A stretch of DNA of 64,000 bases from Marmoricola sp. (GCA_025965195.1 JAOPXK010000086.1:1-64000), one strand, 5' to 3'; counted from the stretch's first letter, positions 49,000 to 59,602 are shown. Translations and numbers: made by a program. Notes: generated by a model from the sequence alone, not told the origin.

Positions 49000-51900
49000 G
49001 ACGCGGAAGAGGGTGAAGGCGAAGCCGAGGTTGTTGTCGGTGTTGGTGAGGGTGTCGACGGACTCGGACTCGGCCATCGTGGAGGCGAGGACCTCTCCGG
49101 CGATCAGGTCGCGGTGCTCGGTGAATGCCTCGGCCACCTCACCGGATGCGTGCCAGGTAAGGGCAATCCGGTCGGAGACCTCGAAGCCACTGGTCTTCCG
49201 GGCCTCCTGGATCATCCGGATCACCTCACGGGCCAGGCCCGCCCGCTTGAGCTCGGGGGTCAGCTCGAGGTCGAGGGCAACGGTCTCGCCCTGCTCGTTG
49301 ACCACGGACCAGCCTTCGCGAGGTCGCTCGGCGATGATCACCTCGTCGGGCAGCACCTCGACCTCGGCACCGTCGACCGTGACGATGGCCCTGCTGTCCG
49401 CCTTGAGGGAAGCGGCGAGAGCACCGGCATCGGCTGCTGCGATGGCAGCGGCCACCTTCGGGGTCTCCTTGCCGAACCGCTTGCCCAGGGCGCGGAAGTT
49501 GCCCTTTGCGGAGTGGTCGACCAGGTCCGCGCCGGCGGCCGACAGCGGCTCGATCGCGCCGATGTTCAGCTCCTCGGCGATCTCGGCCCGGAGCTCGGGC
49601 GTGAGCCGGTCGTACGCGGCTGTCCCGATCAATGCACGTCCCAGCGGCTGACGGGTGCGGACCTTGGCCTCGGCCCGCGAAGCCCGCCCGAGCTCGACGA
49701 TCCGGCGCGCCAGAGCCACTGACGAAGAAAGCTCCTCGTCGACCGCGGCAGCGTCAGGGGTCGGCCAGGTCGAGAGGTGCACGGACTCGGGCGCGTCAGC
49801 CGTCACCGGTCGTACGACGTCCTGCCACACCCGCTCGGTGATGAACGGGGTCAGCGGAGCGAGCAGCTGGGTCACCGTGGACAAGGTGTCGTGCAGGGTG
49901 CGCAGCGCCGACGGGTCGCCGTCCCAGAAACGACGACGGGACCGACGCACATACCAGTTGGAGAGGTCGTCGACGAACTGCCCGAGGAGGCTGCCGATCC
50001 GCTGGGTGTCGAAGCGTTCGTACGCCGCCGTGACCTCGACGACAAGTCGGGCTGTCTCGGCGTGCAGCCACCGGTCGAGGACCGGTCGCTCGGCAACGGG
50101 AGGAGCCGCGACAGCTGGTGACCAGTCCGCCGTACGCGCATAGAGCACGTGGAAGGCGACGGTGTTCCAGTAGGTCAGCAGCACCTTGCGGACGGTCTCC
50201 TGGATGCTCGCGTGGCCCACCCGACGGGCTGCCCAGGGCGAGCCGGAGCACGCCATGAACCAGCGGACCGCATCGGCGCCGTGTTCGTCCATCAGGGAGA
50301 TCGGCTCGAGGATGTTGCCGAGGTGCTTGGACATCTTCCGGCCGTCCTCGGCCAGGATGTGGCCCAGGCAGACGACGTTCTTGTACGACGACTCGTCGAA
50401 GACCAGCGTCCCGATCGCCATCAGCGTGTAGAACCAGCCGCGGGTCTGGTCGATCGCCTCGCAGATGAAGTCGGCCGGGTACGCCGTTGCGAACTTCTCC
50501 GCCGAGCCCTCGGCGTGCGGGTAGCCCCACTGCGCGAACGGCATCGAGCCGGAGTCGAACCACGCGTCGATGACCTCCGGCACGCGGGTAGCCACGGACG
50601 AGCACGCCGTTGGACCAACCAGATGTGGGCAGCTGAACGTGATGTCGTCGACGAAGGGACGGTGCGGGTCGAGGGCGAGCTGGTCGGAGCCGGTCAGCTC
50701 GCCGAGCTCGGCCAGCGACCCGACACAGACCTGGTGCCCCTCCTCGCAACGCCAGATCGGCAGCGGCGTCCCCCAGTAGCGGCTGCGGGAGAGCGCCCAG
50801 TCGATGTTGTTGTGCAGCCAGTCGCCGTAGCGCCCCTCCTTGATCGTCTCGGGGAACCAGTTGGTCTTCTCGTTCTCCCGGAGCAGCGCGTCCTTGATCT
50901 GCGTGGTGCGGATGTACCAGGACGGCTGGGCGTAGTACATCAGCGCCGTGTGGCAGCGCCAGCAGTGCGGATAGCTGTGCTCGTAGGCCAGATGCCGGAA
51001 CAACCGGCCGCGGGCGTCGAGGTCCTTCACCAGGTCGGCGTCGGCGTGCTTGAAGAACTGTCCGCCCACGAGCGGCAGGTCGTCCTCGAAGTGGCCGTCC
51101 TTCCGTACGGGTACGACGACCGGCAGGCCATAGGCCTTGCAGACCGCCATGTCCTCCTCGCCGAACGCGGGGGACTGGTGCACTAGTCCGGTGCCGTCCT
51201 CGATCGTGACGTACTCGGCCAGCACCACGAAGTGGGCAGGCGAGGTGAACTCCACCAGCTCGAACGGCCGCTGATAGGTCCATCGCTCCATCTCGCGACC
51301 GATGAAGCGCTCGCTGACCGTCCAGCCCTCACCGAGGACCGACTCCCACAGCGGCTCGGCAACCACGACGGTCTCGTTGCCGTCCGTCGCGACGACGTAG
51401 GTGACGTCGGGGTGCACTGCGACCGCCGTGTTCGACACGAGCGTCCAGGGCGTCGTCGTCCAGACGAGGAGGCTGGCCCTGCCGGCAAGGGGTCCCGAGG
51501 TCAGCGGGAAGCGCACGTAGACCGAGGGATCGGTCACCGTCTCATAGCCCTGCGCGACCTCGTGGTCGGAGAGACCGGTGCCACAGCGCGGGCAGTACGG
51601 CGCAACGCGGTAGTCCTCGACGAGCAGTCCTTTCTGATGGATCTGCTTCAGCGCCCACCAGACCGACTCGACGTAGGACGCGTCCATCGTCCGGTAGGGG
51701 TGCTCGGTGTCGACCCAGTAGCCCATCCGCCGGGTCATCGCCTCGAACTCGCCAACGTTGCGCAGCACCGACTCGCGGCACTTCGCGTTGAACTCCGCGA
51801 TGCCGAAGGCTTCGATGTCCGGCTTGCCGGAGAAGCCGAGCTCCTTCTCGACGGCGAGCTCGACGGGCAGCCCGTGGCAGTCCCAGCCGCCCTTGCGTTC

Positions 51901-52143
51901 GACGTACCTGCCCCGCATGGTGTGGAAGCGCGGGAAGACGTCCTTGAAGACCCGTGCCTCGACGTGGTGGGTCCCCGGCATGCCGTTGGCGGTCGGTGGA
52001 CCCTCGTAGAACGTCCACGGCTCACCATCGCGGGTGCGCTCGGTGGACTTGGCGAAGGTCTGGTTCTCCGCCCAGAAGGTGAGCACGTCGCGCTCGAGGG
52101 CAGGCAGGTCGACCTGCGGCGGGACGGGGCGGTACTCGTTCAC
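48997..52143 (-). CDS. ileS: Isoleucyl-tRNA synthetase
   Basis: FYEGPPTANGMPGTHHVEARVFKDVFPRFHTMRG; CHGLPVELAVEKELG; ILAEDGRKMSKHLGNI. GTG start at 52143. Confidence 0.97.
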   Translation of the reverse strand: MNEYRPVPPQVDLPALERDVLTFWAENQTFAKSTERTRDGEPWTFYEGPPTANGMPGTHHVEARVFKDVFPRFHTMRGRYVERKGGWDCHGLPVELAVEKELGFSGKPDIEAFGIAEFNAKCRESVLRNVGEFEAMTRRMGYWVDTEHPYRTMDASYVESVWWALKQIHQKGLLVEDYRVAPYCPRCGTGLSDHEVAQGYETVTDPSVYVRFPLTSGPLAGRASLLVWTTTPWTLVSNTAVAVHPDVTYVVATDGNETVVVAEPLWESVLGEGWTVSERFIGREMERWTYQRPFELVEFTSPAHFVVLAEYVTIEDGTGLVHQSPAFGEEDMAVCKAYGLPVVVPVRKDGHFEDDLPLVGGQFFKHADADLVKDLDARGRLFRHLAYEHSYPHCWRCHTALMYYAQPSWYIRTTQIKDALLRENEKTNWFPETIKEGRYGDWLHNNIDWALSRSRYWGTPLPIWRCEEGHQVCVGSLAELGELTGSDQLALDPHRPFVDDITFSCPHLVGPTACSSVATRVPEVIDAWFDSGSMPFAQWGYPHAEGSAEKFATAYPADFICEAIDQTRGWFYTLMAIGTLVFDESSYKNVVCLGHILAEDGRKMSKHLGNILEPISLMDEHGADAVRWFMACSGSPWAARRVGHASIQETVRKVLLTYWNTVAFHVLYARTADWSPAVAAPPVAERPVLDRWLHAETARLVVEVTAAYERFDTQRIGSLLGQFVDDLSNWYVRRSRRRFWDGDPSALRTLHDTLSTVTQLLAPLTPFITERVWQDVVRPVTADAPESVHLSTWPTPDAAAVDEELSSSVALARRIVELGRASRAEAKVRTRQPLGRALIGTAAYDRLTPELRAEIAEELNIGAIEPLSAAGADLVDHSAKGNFRALGKRFGKETPKVAAAIAAADAGALAASLKADSRAIVTVDGAEVEVLPDEVIIAERPREGWSVVNEQGETVALDLELTPELKRAGLAREVIRMIQEARKTSGFEVSDRIALTWHASGEVAEAFTEHRDLIAGEVLASTMAESESVDTLTNTDNNLGFAFTLFRV

Positions 52144-52159
52144 GTCTGATCCTTCGTTT

Positions 52160-52375
52160 TCGAACTCAACCGGTGGCTGAGCGTGTCGAAACCGAGGGAC
52201 GAGAGCCGGAACTCCCGCGGTACCACCCTCCTTGGCCGGCGATGACGCTGTCGGCCCACTTCATCGGGTCTGTTGCTGCCGGTTCTAGTCCGCCCATGGC
52301 CGATCTGCCTGGACGTTTCTTCCGGCGACTCCGGGTTGATTGCCCATCGCTGCCCTGCAACCCCTCAAGTCTGCC
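52160..52375 (-). promoter_or_regulatory. T-box leader of ileS (boundaries approximate)
   Basis: Minus strand contains GGGTGGTACCGCGGGAGTTCCGGCTCTCGTCCCTC, the T-box consensus with UGGU bulge, about 75-85 nt before the GTG. Candidate ATC specifier on minus strand at 52340-52338 within gggcaATCaaccc. Confidence 0.85.
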
Positions 52376-52580
52376 AGAGGCGAGAGTCTTCTCACGAACT
52401 GGTTTCGCCCTCGGTCGCCCCAAGGCGCCGCCGTTGACCCCGAATACCCACTGGCAGGCTTCAATCGGCGGGCTTCGCCTCGGTCCGGCGAGTTGAAGGC
52501 CCGGCGTGTTGCACATATCCTCGCGGCCACACGTATGACGCAGGTCATACTCCCTCCTTCTGGAATTGGGGCCGTGAACC

Positions 52581-53651
52581 ATGGCTACTCCGAGCAGGAA
52601 ATCTCTCGCGAGCAGGGCAGGCGCCGCCGCGCGGCGGGTCGTCGTCCGGAAGTCGACCGCAGCGGGGCCGGCGAAGGCCGCCCCCAAGACGGCAGCTGCC
52701 AAGAAGGCCACTGCCAAGACGGCAGCCGCGACCAAGGCGCCGGCCAAGAAAGCCGCCGTGAAGGCCGCTGCCAAGAAGGCCCCGGCGAAGAAGGCTCCGG
52801 CCAAGGTCGTCGCCAAGAAGGCAGCCGTGACGAAGGCGCCAGCCAAGAAGACCCCGGTGAAGACACCAGTGAAGGCCGCAGTGAAGAAGGCTCCCACCAA
52901 GACAGCGGTCAAGAAGACTGCCGCGAAGAAGGCAGCTCCGGCCAAGGCCGCGGTCAAGAAGGCTCCCGCGAAGAAGGCAGCGCCTACGAAGCCGGCAGCC
53001 AAGACGACCGCGAAGACCACTGCGAAGACCACTGGTACGGCGAAGTCGACCACCTCCCGGGCATCCGCGACCGCCAAGAAGGCTTCCCCGGCGAAGGCCG
53101 GCACCGCCAAGCCGAGCAGTACGGCGAAGAAGGCCACCCCGACCGCGAAGCGCCCGGCCACCGCGGCCACCTCGGCGGCTCGGCAGGCGGCTGCCCCCGC
53201 CAAACAGGCTGCTGCGGCCGTCCAGAAGGCCGTCCCGGGGGCCCGGAAGGGCTCGCCGGGCGCGCTGGTGGTCCTCCCGTCCGAGACGCCGTGGACCAAG
53301 GATGAGCTCGGCGAGGTCCGCACCCACCTGCGAGGCGACATCAAGCGGCTCGAGATCGACCTCAACATCGCCGAGCGCGACCTGTCGACCCTGATGCGCG
53401 ACGCCGGTGAAGGCGCGGGCAACGACCAGGCCGACGTCGGCTCGGCGACTTTCGAGCGTGACCAGGAGATGACGATCGCCAACAATGCGCGCGACATGCT
53501 CACCCAGTCGGTGCATGCTCTCGAGCGGATTGCCGATGGTTCGTTCGGCGTGTGTGAGAGCTGTGGCTTGCCCATTGGCAAGAACAGATTGATGGCTTTC
53601 CCACGTGCGACAATGTGCATGTCATGCAAGCAGCGCGAGGAGCGTCGCTGA
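52581..53651 (+). CDS. DksA/TraR-type zinc-finger protein with long histone-H1-like Lys/Ala/Pro-rich N-terminus
   Basis: N-terminal AKKAPAKKAPAKV-type repeats; C-terminal [37 protein letters not shown]. Confidence 0.88.
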   Translation: MATPSRKSLASRAGAAARRVVVRKSTAAGPAKAAPKTAAAKKATAKTAAATKAPAKKAAVKAAAKKAPAKKAPAKVVAKKAAVTKAPAKKTPVKTPVKAAVKKAPTKTAVKKTAAKKAAPAKAAVKKAPAKKAAPTKPAAKTTAKTTAKTTGTAKSTTSRASATAKKASPAKAGTAKPSSTAKKATPTAKRPATAATSAARQAAAPAKQAAAAVQKAVPGARKGSPGALVVLPSETPWTKDELGEVRTHLRGDIKRLEIDLNIAERDLSTLMRDAGEGAGNDQADVGSATFERDQEMTIANNARDMLTQSVHALERIADGSFGVCESCGLPIGKNRLMAFPRATMCMSCKQREERR

Positions 53652-54265
53652 GCCCCAGCGGCCCGGCCGACCCAGGAGCCAACTCGGCTGAAGCGACCCC
53701 GCATCCCTCGCGGCTGGCCCTTTTGGTGACGGTTGCGGTGCTCGCCTGGCTCGTTGACCTCGGCGCCAAGATCCTCGCTGTCCAGAAGCTGACCGACCAC
53801 CCTCCCGTACGCGTGGTCGGTGACCTGTTCCAGCTCGAGCTGGCCCGCAACCCGGGAGCAGCGTTCAGCACCGGTACGTCGTACACGTTGTTGCTCTCGC
53901 TGGTCGCGATCGCCGCCGTCGTCGTCATCCTCTGGCTCGCCCCGCGGGTCCGGAGCACGCTGTGGGCGATCGCGCTCGGGGTACTGCTCGCCGGAGTGTG
54001 TGGCAACCTGACCGACCGGATCTTCCGTGAGCCGGGGCCCCTGCGCGGTCATGTCGTCGACTTCATGGCGCTGCCGCACTGGCCGATCTTCAACGTGGCG
54101 GATGTCTGCATCAACATCGCGGCCGTGCTGATCCTGATCCAGGCGGCCCGCGGCGTCCGACTCAACGGGACGGTCCCGACAAGCTCGACCACCGAGGGCA
54201 GCTCGACCACCGGGGACAGCTCGACCACCGGGGCATCCGACGACCAGTCTGACTTCCCGACGTGA
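53615..54265 (+). CDS. lspA: Lipoprotein signal peptidase
   Basis: [65 protein letters not shown]. Start uncertain; it may lie near 53645. Confidence 0.93.
   Translation: MHVMQAARGASLSPSGPADPGANSAEATPHPSRLALLVTVAVLAWLVDLGAKILAVQKLTDHPPVRVVGDLFQLELARNPGAAFSTGTSYTLLLSLVAIAAVVVILWLAPRVRSTLWAIALGVLLAGVCGNLTDRIFREPGPLRGHVVDFMALPHWPIFNVADVCINIAAVLILIQAARGVRLNGTVPTSSTTEGSSTTGDSSTTGASDDQSDFPT
54182..54235. repeat. 18-bp tandem repeat, 3 units, in lspA C-terminus
   Basis: agctcgaccaccgagggc / agctcgaccaccggggac / agctcgaccaccggggca encoding [18 protein letters not shown]. Confidence 0.85.
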
Positions 54266-55200
54266 GTGAAGCGGCTGAGCAGCGCACCGTACTGGTGCCT
54301 GAGGGGATGGCCGGCGAACGGGTGGACACGGCGCTGGCCAAGATGTTCGGCATCTCCCGCACCAGCGCCGCCGACCTCGTCAGCAGCGGCAACGTGCTGG
54401 TCGACGGCGCCTCGGCCATCAAGTCCGACCGGCTGATCCCGGGCTCGACGCTCGACGTGAGCATTCCGTCGATGGTGGACCCGCTCGAGGTCGTTGCCGA
54501 GGTCGTCGAGGGCATCAAGATCATCCATGACGACGACGCGATCGTGGTGGTGGACAAGCCCGTCGGGGTCGCCGTACACCCGTCGATGGGATGGACCGGC
54601 CCGACCGTCGTCGGACACCTCCGTGGTGCCGGGTTCCAGATCGCCACCAGTGGTGCCTCGGAGCGCCAGGGGATCGTGCAGCGCCTCGACGTCGGCACCA
54701 GCGGCGTGATGGTGATCTGCAAGAGCGAGCGCGCCTATTCGGTCCTGAAGAACGCGTTCCGGCACCGGGAGGTCGAGAAGACCTACCACGCGCTCGTGCA
54801 GGGTCATCCCGATCCGTCCCAGGGCACGATCGACGCACCGATCGGCCGGCACACGAGGTCGGACTGGAAGTTTGCGGTCCGCGAGGACGGCAAGCACAGC
54901 GTCACGCACTACGAGACGCTCGAGGCGCACCGCTTCGCGAGCCTGCTCGAGGTGCATCTCGAGACCGGCCGGACCCACCAGATCCGGGTGCACATGGCGG
55001 CGCTCAAGCACCCCTGTGTCGGCGACCTCACCTACGGCGCCGATCCGACATTGGCCAAGCGGGTCGGGCTGGAGCGCCAATGGCTGCACGCCGTGAAGCT
55101 CGGCTTCGTGCACCCCGAGTCAGGGGAGTACGTCGAGTACGAGTCTTCCTACCCGGAGGACCTCGCCGCCGCCCTGGAGACGATCCGCGATGCTCACTGA
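54262..55200 (+). CDS. RluA/RluD-family pseudouridine synthase (S4 domain)
   Basis: [32 protein letters not shown] (S4), [23 protein letters not shown] (HRLD-type active site), [13 protein letters not shown]. Confidence 0.93.
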   Translation: MSEAAEQRTVLVPEGMAGERVDTALAKMFGISRTSAADLVSSGNVLVDGASAIKSDRLIPGSTLDVSIPSMVDPLEVVAEVVEGIKIIHDDDAIVVVDKPVGVAVHPSMGWTGPTVVGHLRGAGFQIATSGASERQGIVQRLDVGTSGVMVICKSERAYSVLKNAFRHREVEKTYHALVQGHPDPSQGTIDAPIGRHTRSDWKFAVREDGKHSVTHYETLEAHRFASLLEVHLETGRTHQIRVHMAALKHPCVGDLTYGADPTLAKRVGLERQWLHAVKLGFVHPESGEYVEYESSYPEDLAAALETIRDAH

Positions 55201-55918
55201 GCTGGTCCTTCGCCCTGCCACAGCCGAGGACATGCCCGAGCTTGCCGAGGTCTACATCGCAACCCGGCGCGCAGCCGTGCCGGCGATGCCCCCGTCGATT
55301 CATGACGACGAGTCGGTGCGCCAGCACATGGCCACCATGCCGAGCCGCCGGGAGGTCTGGGTCGCCGAGGACGAGCAGCTGGTCGGCTTTGCGGCGCTCG
55401 ATGATGTCTGGCTCGACTCGCTGTACGTCGGACCGCAGCATCAGGGCTCCGGAGTGGGGTCCGCCCTCCTCGACCTGGCGAAGTCGCTGAGGCCCGACGG
55501 CTTCGCGCTCTGGGTGTTCGCGAGCAATGCGCCGGCCCGGGCGTTCTACCGGCGGCACGGCCTGATCGAGCTCGAGCACACCGACGGTTCGGCCAACGAG
55601 GAGCGCTCTCCCGACGTACGACTCGCCTGGCCGGGGCAGCAGCCGCTGAGCTTCCTGCGCAGCCAGATCGACCACGTCGACGACGACCTGGCGCTGCTGC
55701 TCGCCAGACGGCTCGCCCTCACCGCCGCCGTGCAGGGCTACAAGGACCGGCCCGGCCTCGAAGGCCGCGATCCGAGGCGCGAACAGGTCATCGTCGAGCG
55801 AATGGCGAAGCACGCGCCGGGCCTCGGCGCGAGCCGGATCCAGCGGGTGATGGACGCAGTGATCACCGAAAGTCTGAATGCCTGGGAGGCACGCCGAGAT
55901 GATGTCGGATCCGGCTGA
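55190..55918 (+). CDS. GNAT N-acetyltransferase fused to a chorismate-mutase-like (AroQ) domain
   Basis: [50 protein letters not shown]. AroQ-like: [50 protein letters not shown]. Confidence 0.8.
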   Translation: MLTELVLRPATAEDMPELAEVYIATRRAAVPAMPPSIHDDESVRQHMATMPSRREVWVAEDEQLVGFAALDDVWLDSLYVGPQHQGSGVGSALLDLAKSLRPDGFALWVFASNAPARAFYRRHGLIELEHTDGSANEERSPDVRLAWPGQQPLSFLRSQIDHVDDDLALLLARRLALTAAVQGYKDRPGLEGRDPRREQVIVERMAKHAPGLGASRIQRVMDAVITESLNAWEARRDDVGSG

Positions 55919-56041
55919 GATGCTGAACTAGGCTGGCACCTCTTCCCCCAGATGAGGGCCAGCGGCGGTCGTCTTCTGAGCATTGTTCGGCGGCCGCAGC
56001 ACATTGGATCTCAAGCTCTTGGGAAGGGTTGATCGCGCCTC

Positions 56042-59000
56042 ATGGCAGCTGGTTCAGGCGGTTCCACGGATGGATTCGTCCACCTGCACAACCACACCGA
56101 GTACTCCATGCTCGACGGTGCTGCGCGGCTGACGGAGATGTTCGAACGCACTGCCGAGCTGGGCATGGAATCCATCGCGATGACCGACCACGGCAACGTG
56201 TTCGGGGCCTACGACTTCTATGCGAAGGCCAAGGCCGCGGGAGTCAAGCCGATCATCGGCCTCGAGGCGTACATGACGCCCAACACGCCGCGTGGCGAGC
56301 GCAAGCGGGTCCGCTGGAACGACGGTGGCAGTGACGACGTGTCGGGGTCGGGCGCCTACACCCACATGACGTTGCTGGCCGAGACGACGGCCGGGATGCA
56401 CAACCTGTTCCGGTTCTCCTCGCGCTCCTCGATCGAGGGCTTCTACTACAAGCCACGTGGCGACCGCGAGCTGCTCGCGGAGTACGCCACCGGCCTGATC
56501 GGCACCACTGGGTGTCCGTCGGGCGAGGTGCAGACCTGGCTGCGCATCGGTGACTACGAGAAGGCCCGCCAGTCGGCGGGCGATTTCCAGGACATCCTCG
56601 GCAGGGACAACTACTTCCTCGAGCTGATGGACCACGGTCTCTCCATCGAGAACCGGGTCCGCGCGGGCCTGCTCAAGCTCTCCAAGGACCTCGGCATCCC
56701 GCCGATCGCGACCAACGACTCGCACTACGTCAACCGCGAGGATGCCGGGTCCCACGAGCACCTGCTCTGCATCAACTCCGGCAGCACCATGCAGATCCCC
56801 AAGGGCGATGGCCCCGGCAAGCGGTTCGCCCTCGACGGCGACGGCTACTACATCAAGTCGCCAGCCGAGATGCGGGCGCTCTGGGTCGACAAGTACGACC
56901 TCCGCGAGGCCTGCGACAACACGCTGCTGATCGCCGAGCGCTGCAACGTCGAGTTCGACGAGAACGCCAACTACATGCCGGTCTTCGCCGTGCCCGAGGG
57001 CGACGACGAGAACTCCTGGTTCGTCAAGGAGGTCGAGAAGGGGCTCCGCTACCGCTACCCCGACGGTATCCCGGAGGATGTGCGCAAGCGGGCCGACTTC
57101 GAGGTCGGCGTGATCATCCAGATGGGCTTCCCGAGCTACTTCCTGGTGGTTGCCGACTTCATCAACTGGGCCAAGGACAACGGCATCCGGGTGGGTCCGG
57201 GCCGTGGGTCGGGTGCCGGCTCGATGTGCGCGTACGCGATGCGGATCACCGACCTCGACCCGCTCAGGCACGGCCTGATCTTCGAGCGGTTCCTGAACCC
57301 CGACCGGGTCTCGATGCCCGACTTCGACATCGACTTCGACGAGCGCCGGCGCAGCGAGGTGATCCGCTACGTCTCCGACAAGTACGGCGACGACCGGGTC
57401 TCGATGATCGTCACCTACGGCACCATCAAGGCCAAGCAGGCCGTCAAGGACTCCTCACGGATCCTGGGCTTCCCGTTCGCGATGGGTGACAGGGTCACCA
57501 AGGCGATGCCCGCGGCCGTGATGGGCAAGGACATCCCGCTCAAGGAGCTCTTCAACGGCGAGAACAAGAGGTACGGCGAGGCCGGCGAGTTCCGCTCGCT
57601 CTACGACAACGACAACGACGTCAAGACGGTCGTCGACACCGCGATCGGCATCGAGGGACTCAAACGCCAGTGGGGCGTGCACGCAGCCGGCGTGATCATG
57701 TCGAGCCACCCGCTGCTCGACGTCATCCCGATCATGAAGCGCGAGTCCGACGGCGCGATCATCACCCAGTTCGACTACCCCACCTGCGAGAAGCTCGGCC
57801 TGGTCAAGATGGACTTCCTCGGGTTGCGCAACCTGACGATCCTCGACGACGCGCTGCAGAACCTCGAGATGAACGGTCGCGGCAAGCTCGTCCTCGAAGA
57901 GCTCGCCCTCGATGACCCCGCGGCGTACGCCCTGCTCTCCCGCGGCGACAGCCTGGGCGTCTTCCAGCTCGACGGTGGCCCGATGCGGTCCCTGCTGCGG
58001 CTGATGAAGCCGGACAACTTCGAGGACATCTCCGCGCTCATCGCGCTCTACCGTCCCGGACCGATGGGCGCCGACTCCCACACCAACTACGCCCTGCGCA
58101 AGAACGCCAAGCAGGAGATCACCCCGATCCACCCGGAGCTCGAGGAGCCGCTCGCCGAGATCCTGTCGACCAGCTACGGCCTGATCATCTATCAGGAGCA
58201 GGTGATGGCGATCGCGCAGAAGGTCGCGGGATTCTCCCTCGGCCAGGCGGACATCCTCCGGCGTGCGATGGGCAAGAAGAAGAAGGAGGAGCTGGACAAG
58301 CAGTTCGCCGGCTTCTCCTCCGGGATGCAGGCCAACGGCTACTCGATGGCTGCCGTGACGAAGCTCTGGGACATCCTGCTGCCGTTCTCCGACTACGCGT
58401 TCAACAAGGCGCACTCCGCGGCCTACGGCCTGGTGTCCTACTGGACGGCGTACCTCAAGGCGCACTACCCGGCCGAGTACATGGCCGCGGTCCTGACGTC
58501 GGTGAAGGACGACAAGGACAAGATGGCGATCTACCTCAACGAGTGCCGCCGGATGAAGATCCAGGTGCTGCCGCCGGACGTCAATGAGTCCTCGGCGAAC
58601 TTCACGCCAGTCGGCGACGACATCCGGTTCGGCCTCACCGCGATCCGCAACGTCGGCCGCAACGTGGTCGACCAGCTGATCGAGGCACGCCGTGAGAAGA
58701 GCCGGTTCGAGGACTTCGCGGACTTCATGGACAAGGTGCCGCCGCAGGTCTGCAACAAGCGGGTGCTCGAGTCGCTGGTGAAGGCGGGCGCGTTCGACTC
58801 CCTGAAGCACCGCAGGCGTGCGCTCGTCGCGATCCACGAGGCGGCCGTCGACCAGTACATCGACATCAAGCGCAACGAGGCCATCGGCCAGGACTCCCTG
58901 TTCGGGGGGCTCGACGACGAGGCCGGCGGCTTCGGCGTCAACATCGACATCCCCGACATCCCCGAGTGGGACAAGCAGACCCTGCTCGCACACGAGCGCG

Positions 59001-59602
59001 ACATGCTCGGCCTCTACGTGTCCGACCATCCGCTCGCCGGCCTCGAGCACGTGCTGGCCAATACGGCCGACTGCAGCATCGGCCAGCTGCTGGCCGACGA
59101 GGAGCGAGCCGACGGCACGACCGTGACGATCTCCGGGCTGATCACCGGCGTACAACGCAAGATCACCAAGCGTGGAGACGCATGGGCGATGGTCACCGTC
59201 GAGGACCTCGAGGGTGCGATCGAGGTGTTGCTCTTCCCGAGCGCTTACCAGCTCGCCAGTACGTTGTTGCTCGAGGACACCATCGTGGTGGTCAAGGGCA
59301 GGTTGTCCCGGCAGAAGGAACAACCCGAGCTGCACGGCCTCGAGATCACCGCTCCCGACCTCACCGAGGGCACCGGCGGGCCCGTGACGATCTCGATGCC
59401 ACTCACCCGCTGCACCGGACCTGTCGTCGACCAGCTCAAGGAGGTGCTTGCCACGCATCCCGGGATGACCGAGGTGAGGCTTCGCCTGCGTGCGCGCGAG
59501 GCCACCACGCTGATGCGCCTCGACGACCGGCTGAGGGTGACGGCGTCGCCGGCGCTCTTCGCCGACCTCAAACAACTGTTGGGACCTGGATGTCTGACGT
59601 GA
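56042..59602 (+). CDS. dnaE: DNA polymerase III subunit alpha
   Basis: FVHLHNHTEYSMLDGAARL (PHP), VGPGRGSGAGSMCAYAM, MPDFDIDFDERRR, C-terminal OB fold. Confidence 0.97.
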   Translation: MAAGSGGSTDGFVHLHNHTEYSMLDGAARLTEMFERTAELGMESIAMTDHGNVFGAYDFYAKAKAAGVKPIIGLEAYMTPNTPRGERKRVRWNDGGSDDVSGSGAYTHMTLLAETTAGMHNLFRFSSRSSIEGFYYKPRGDRELLAEYATGLIGTTGCPSGEVQTWLRIGDYEKARQSAGDFQDILGRDNYFLELMDHGLSIENRVRAGLLKLSKDLGIPPIATNDSHYVNREDAGSHEHLLCINSGSTMQIPKGDGPGKRFALDGDGYYIKSPAEMRALWVDKYDLREACDNTLLIAERCNVEFDENANYMPVFAVPEGDDENSWFVKEVEKGLRYRYPDGIPEDVRKRADFEVGVIIQMGFPSYFLVVADFINWAKDNGIRVGPGRGSGAGSMCAYAMRITDLDPLRHGLIFERFLNPDRVSMPDFDIDFDERRRSEVIRYVSDKYGDDRVSMIVTYGTIKAKQAVKDSSRILGFPFAMGDRVTKAMPAAVMGKDIPLKELFNGENKRYGEAGEFRSLYDNDNDVKTVVDTAIGIEGLKRQWGVHAAGVIMSSHPLLDVIPIMKRESDGAIITQFDYPTCEKLGLVKMDFLGLRNLTILDDALQNLEMNGRGKLVLEELALDDPAAYALLSRGDSLGVFQLDGGPMRSLLRLMKPDNFEDISALIALYRPGPMGADSHTNYALRKNAKQEITPIHPELEEPLAEILSTSYGLIIYQEQVMAIAQKVAGFSLGQADILRRAMGKKKKEELDKQFAGFSSGMQANGYSMAAVTKLWDILLPFSDYAFNKAHSAAYGLVSYWTAYLKAHYPAEYMAAVLTSVKDDKDKMAIYLNECRRMKIQVLPPDVNESSANFTPVGDDIRFGLTAIRNVGRNVVDQLIEARREKSRFEDFADFMDKVPPQVCNKRVLESLVKAGAFDSLKHRRRALVAIHEAAVDQYIDIKRNEAIGQDSLFGGLDDEAGGFGVNIDIPDIPEWDKQTLLAHERDMLGLYVSDHPLAGLEHVLANTADCSIGQLLADEERADGTTVTISGLITGVQRKITKRGDAWAMVTVEDLEGAIEVLLFPSAYQLASTLLLEDTIVVVKGRLSRQKEQPELHGLEITAPDLTEGTGGPVTISMPLTRCTGPVVDQLKEVLATHPGMTEVRLRLRAREATTLMRLDDRLRVTASPALFADLKQLLGPGCLT

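Noticed and set aside
52165-52230. Possible REP/IS remnant (tcgaaaccgagggacgagagcc...)
   Set aside because: On the minus strand it reads as the conserved T-box 3' region, which explains the motif.
52340-53305. 321-aa plus-strand ORF rich in EGSRQE
   Set aside because: Alternate frame of the Lys/Ala repeat region; the frame with the zinc finger is the real gene.
52166-54079. 637-aa minus-strand ORF with AFLAGAF-type repeats
   Set aside because: Reverse complement of the Lys/Ala repeat of the DksA-like gene and flanks, including the ileS leader.
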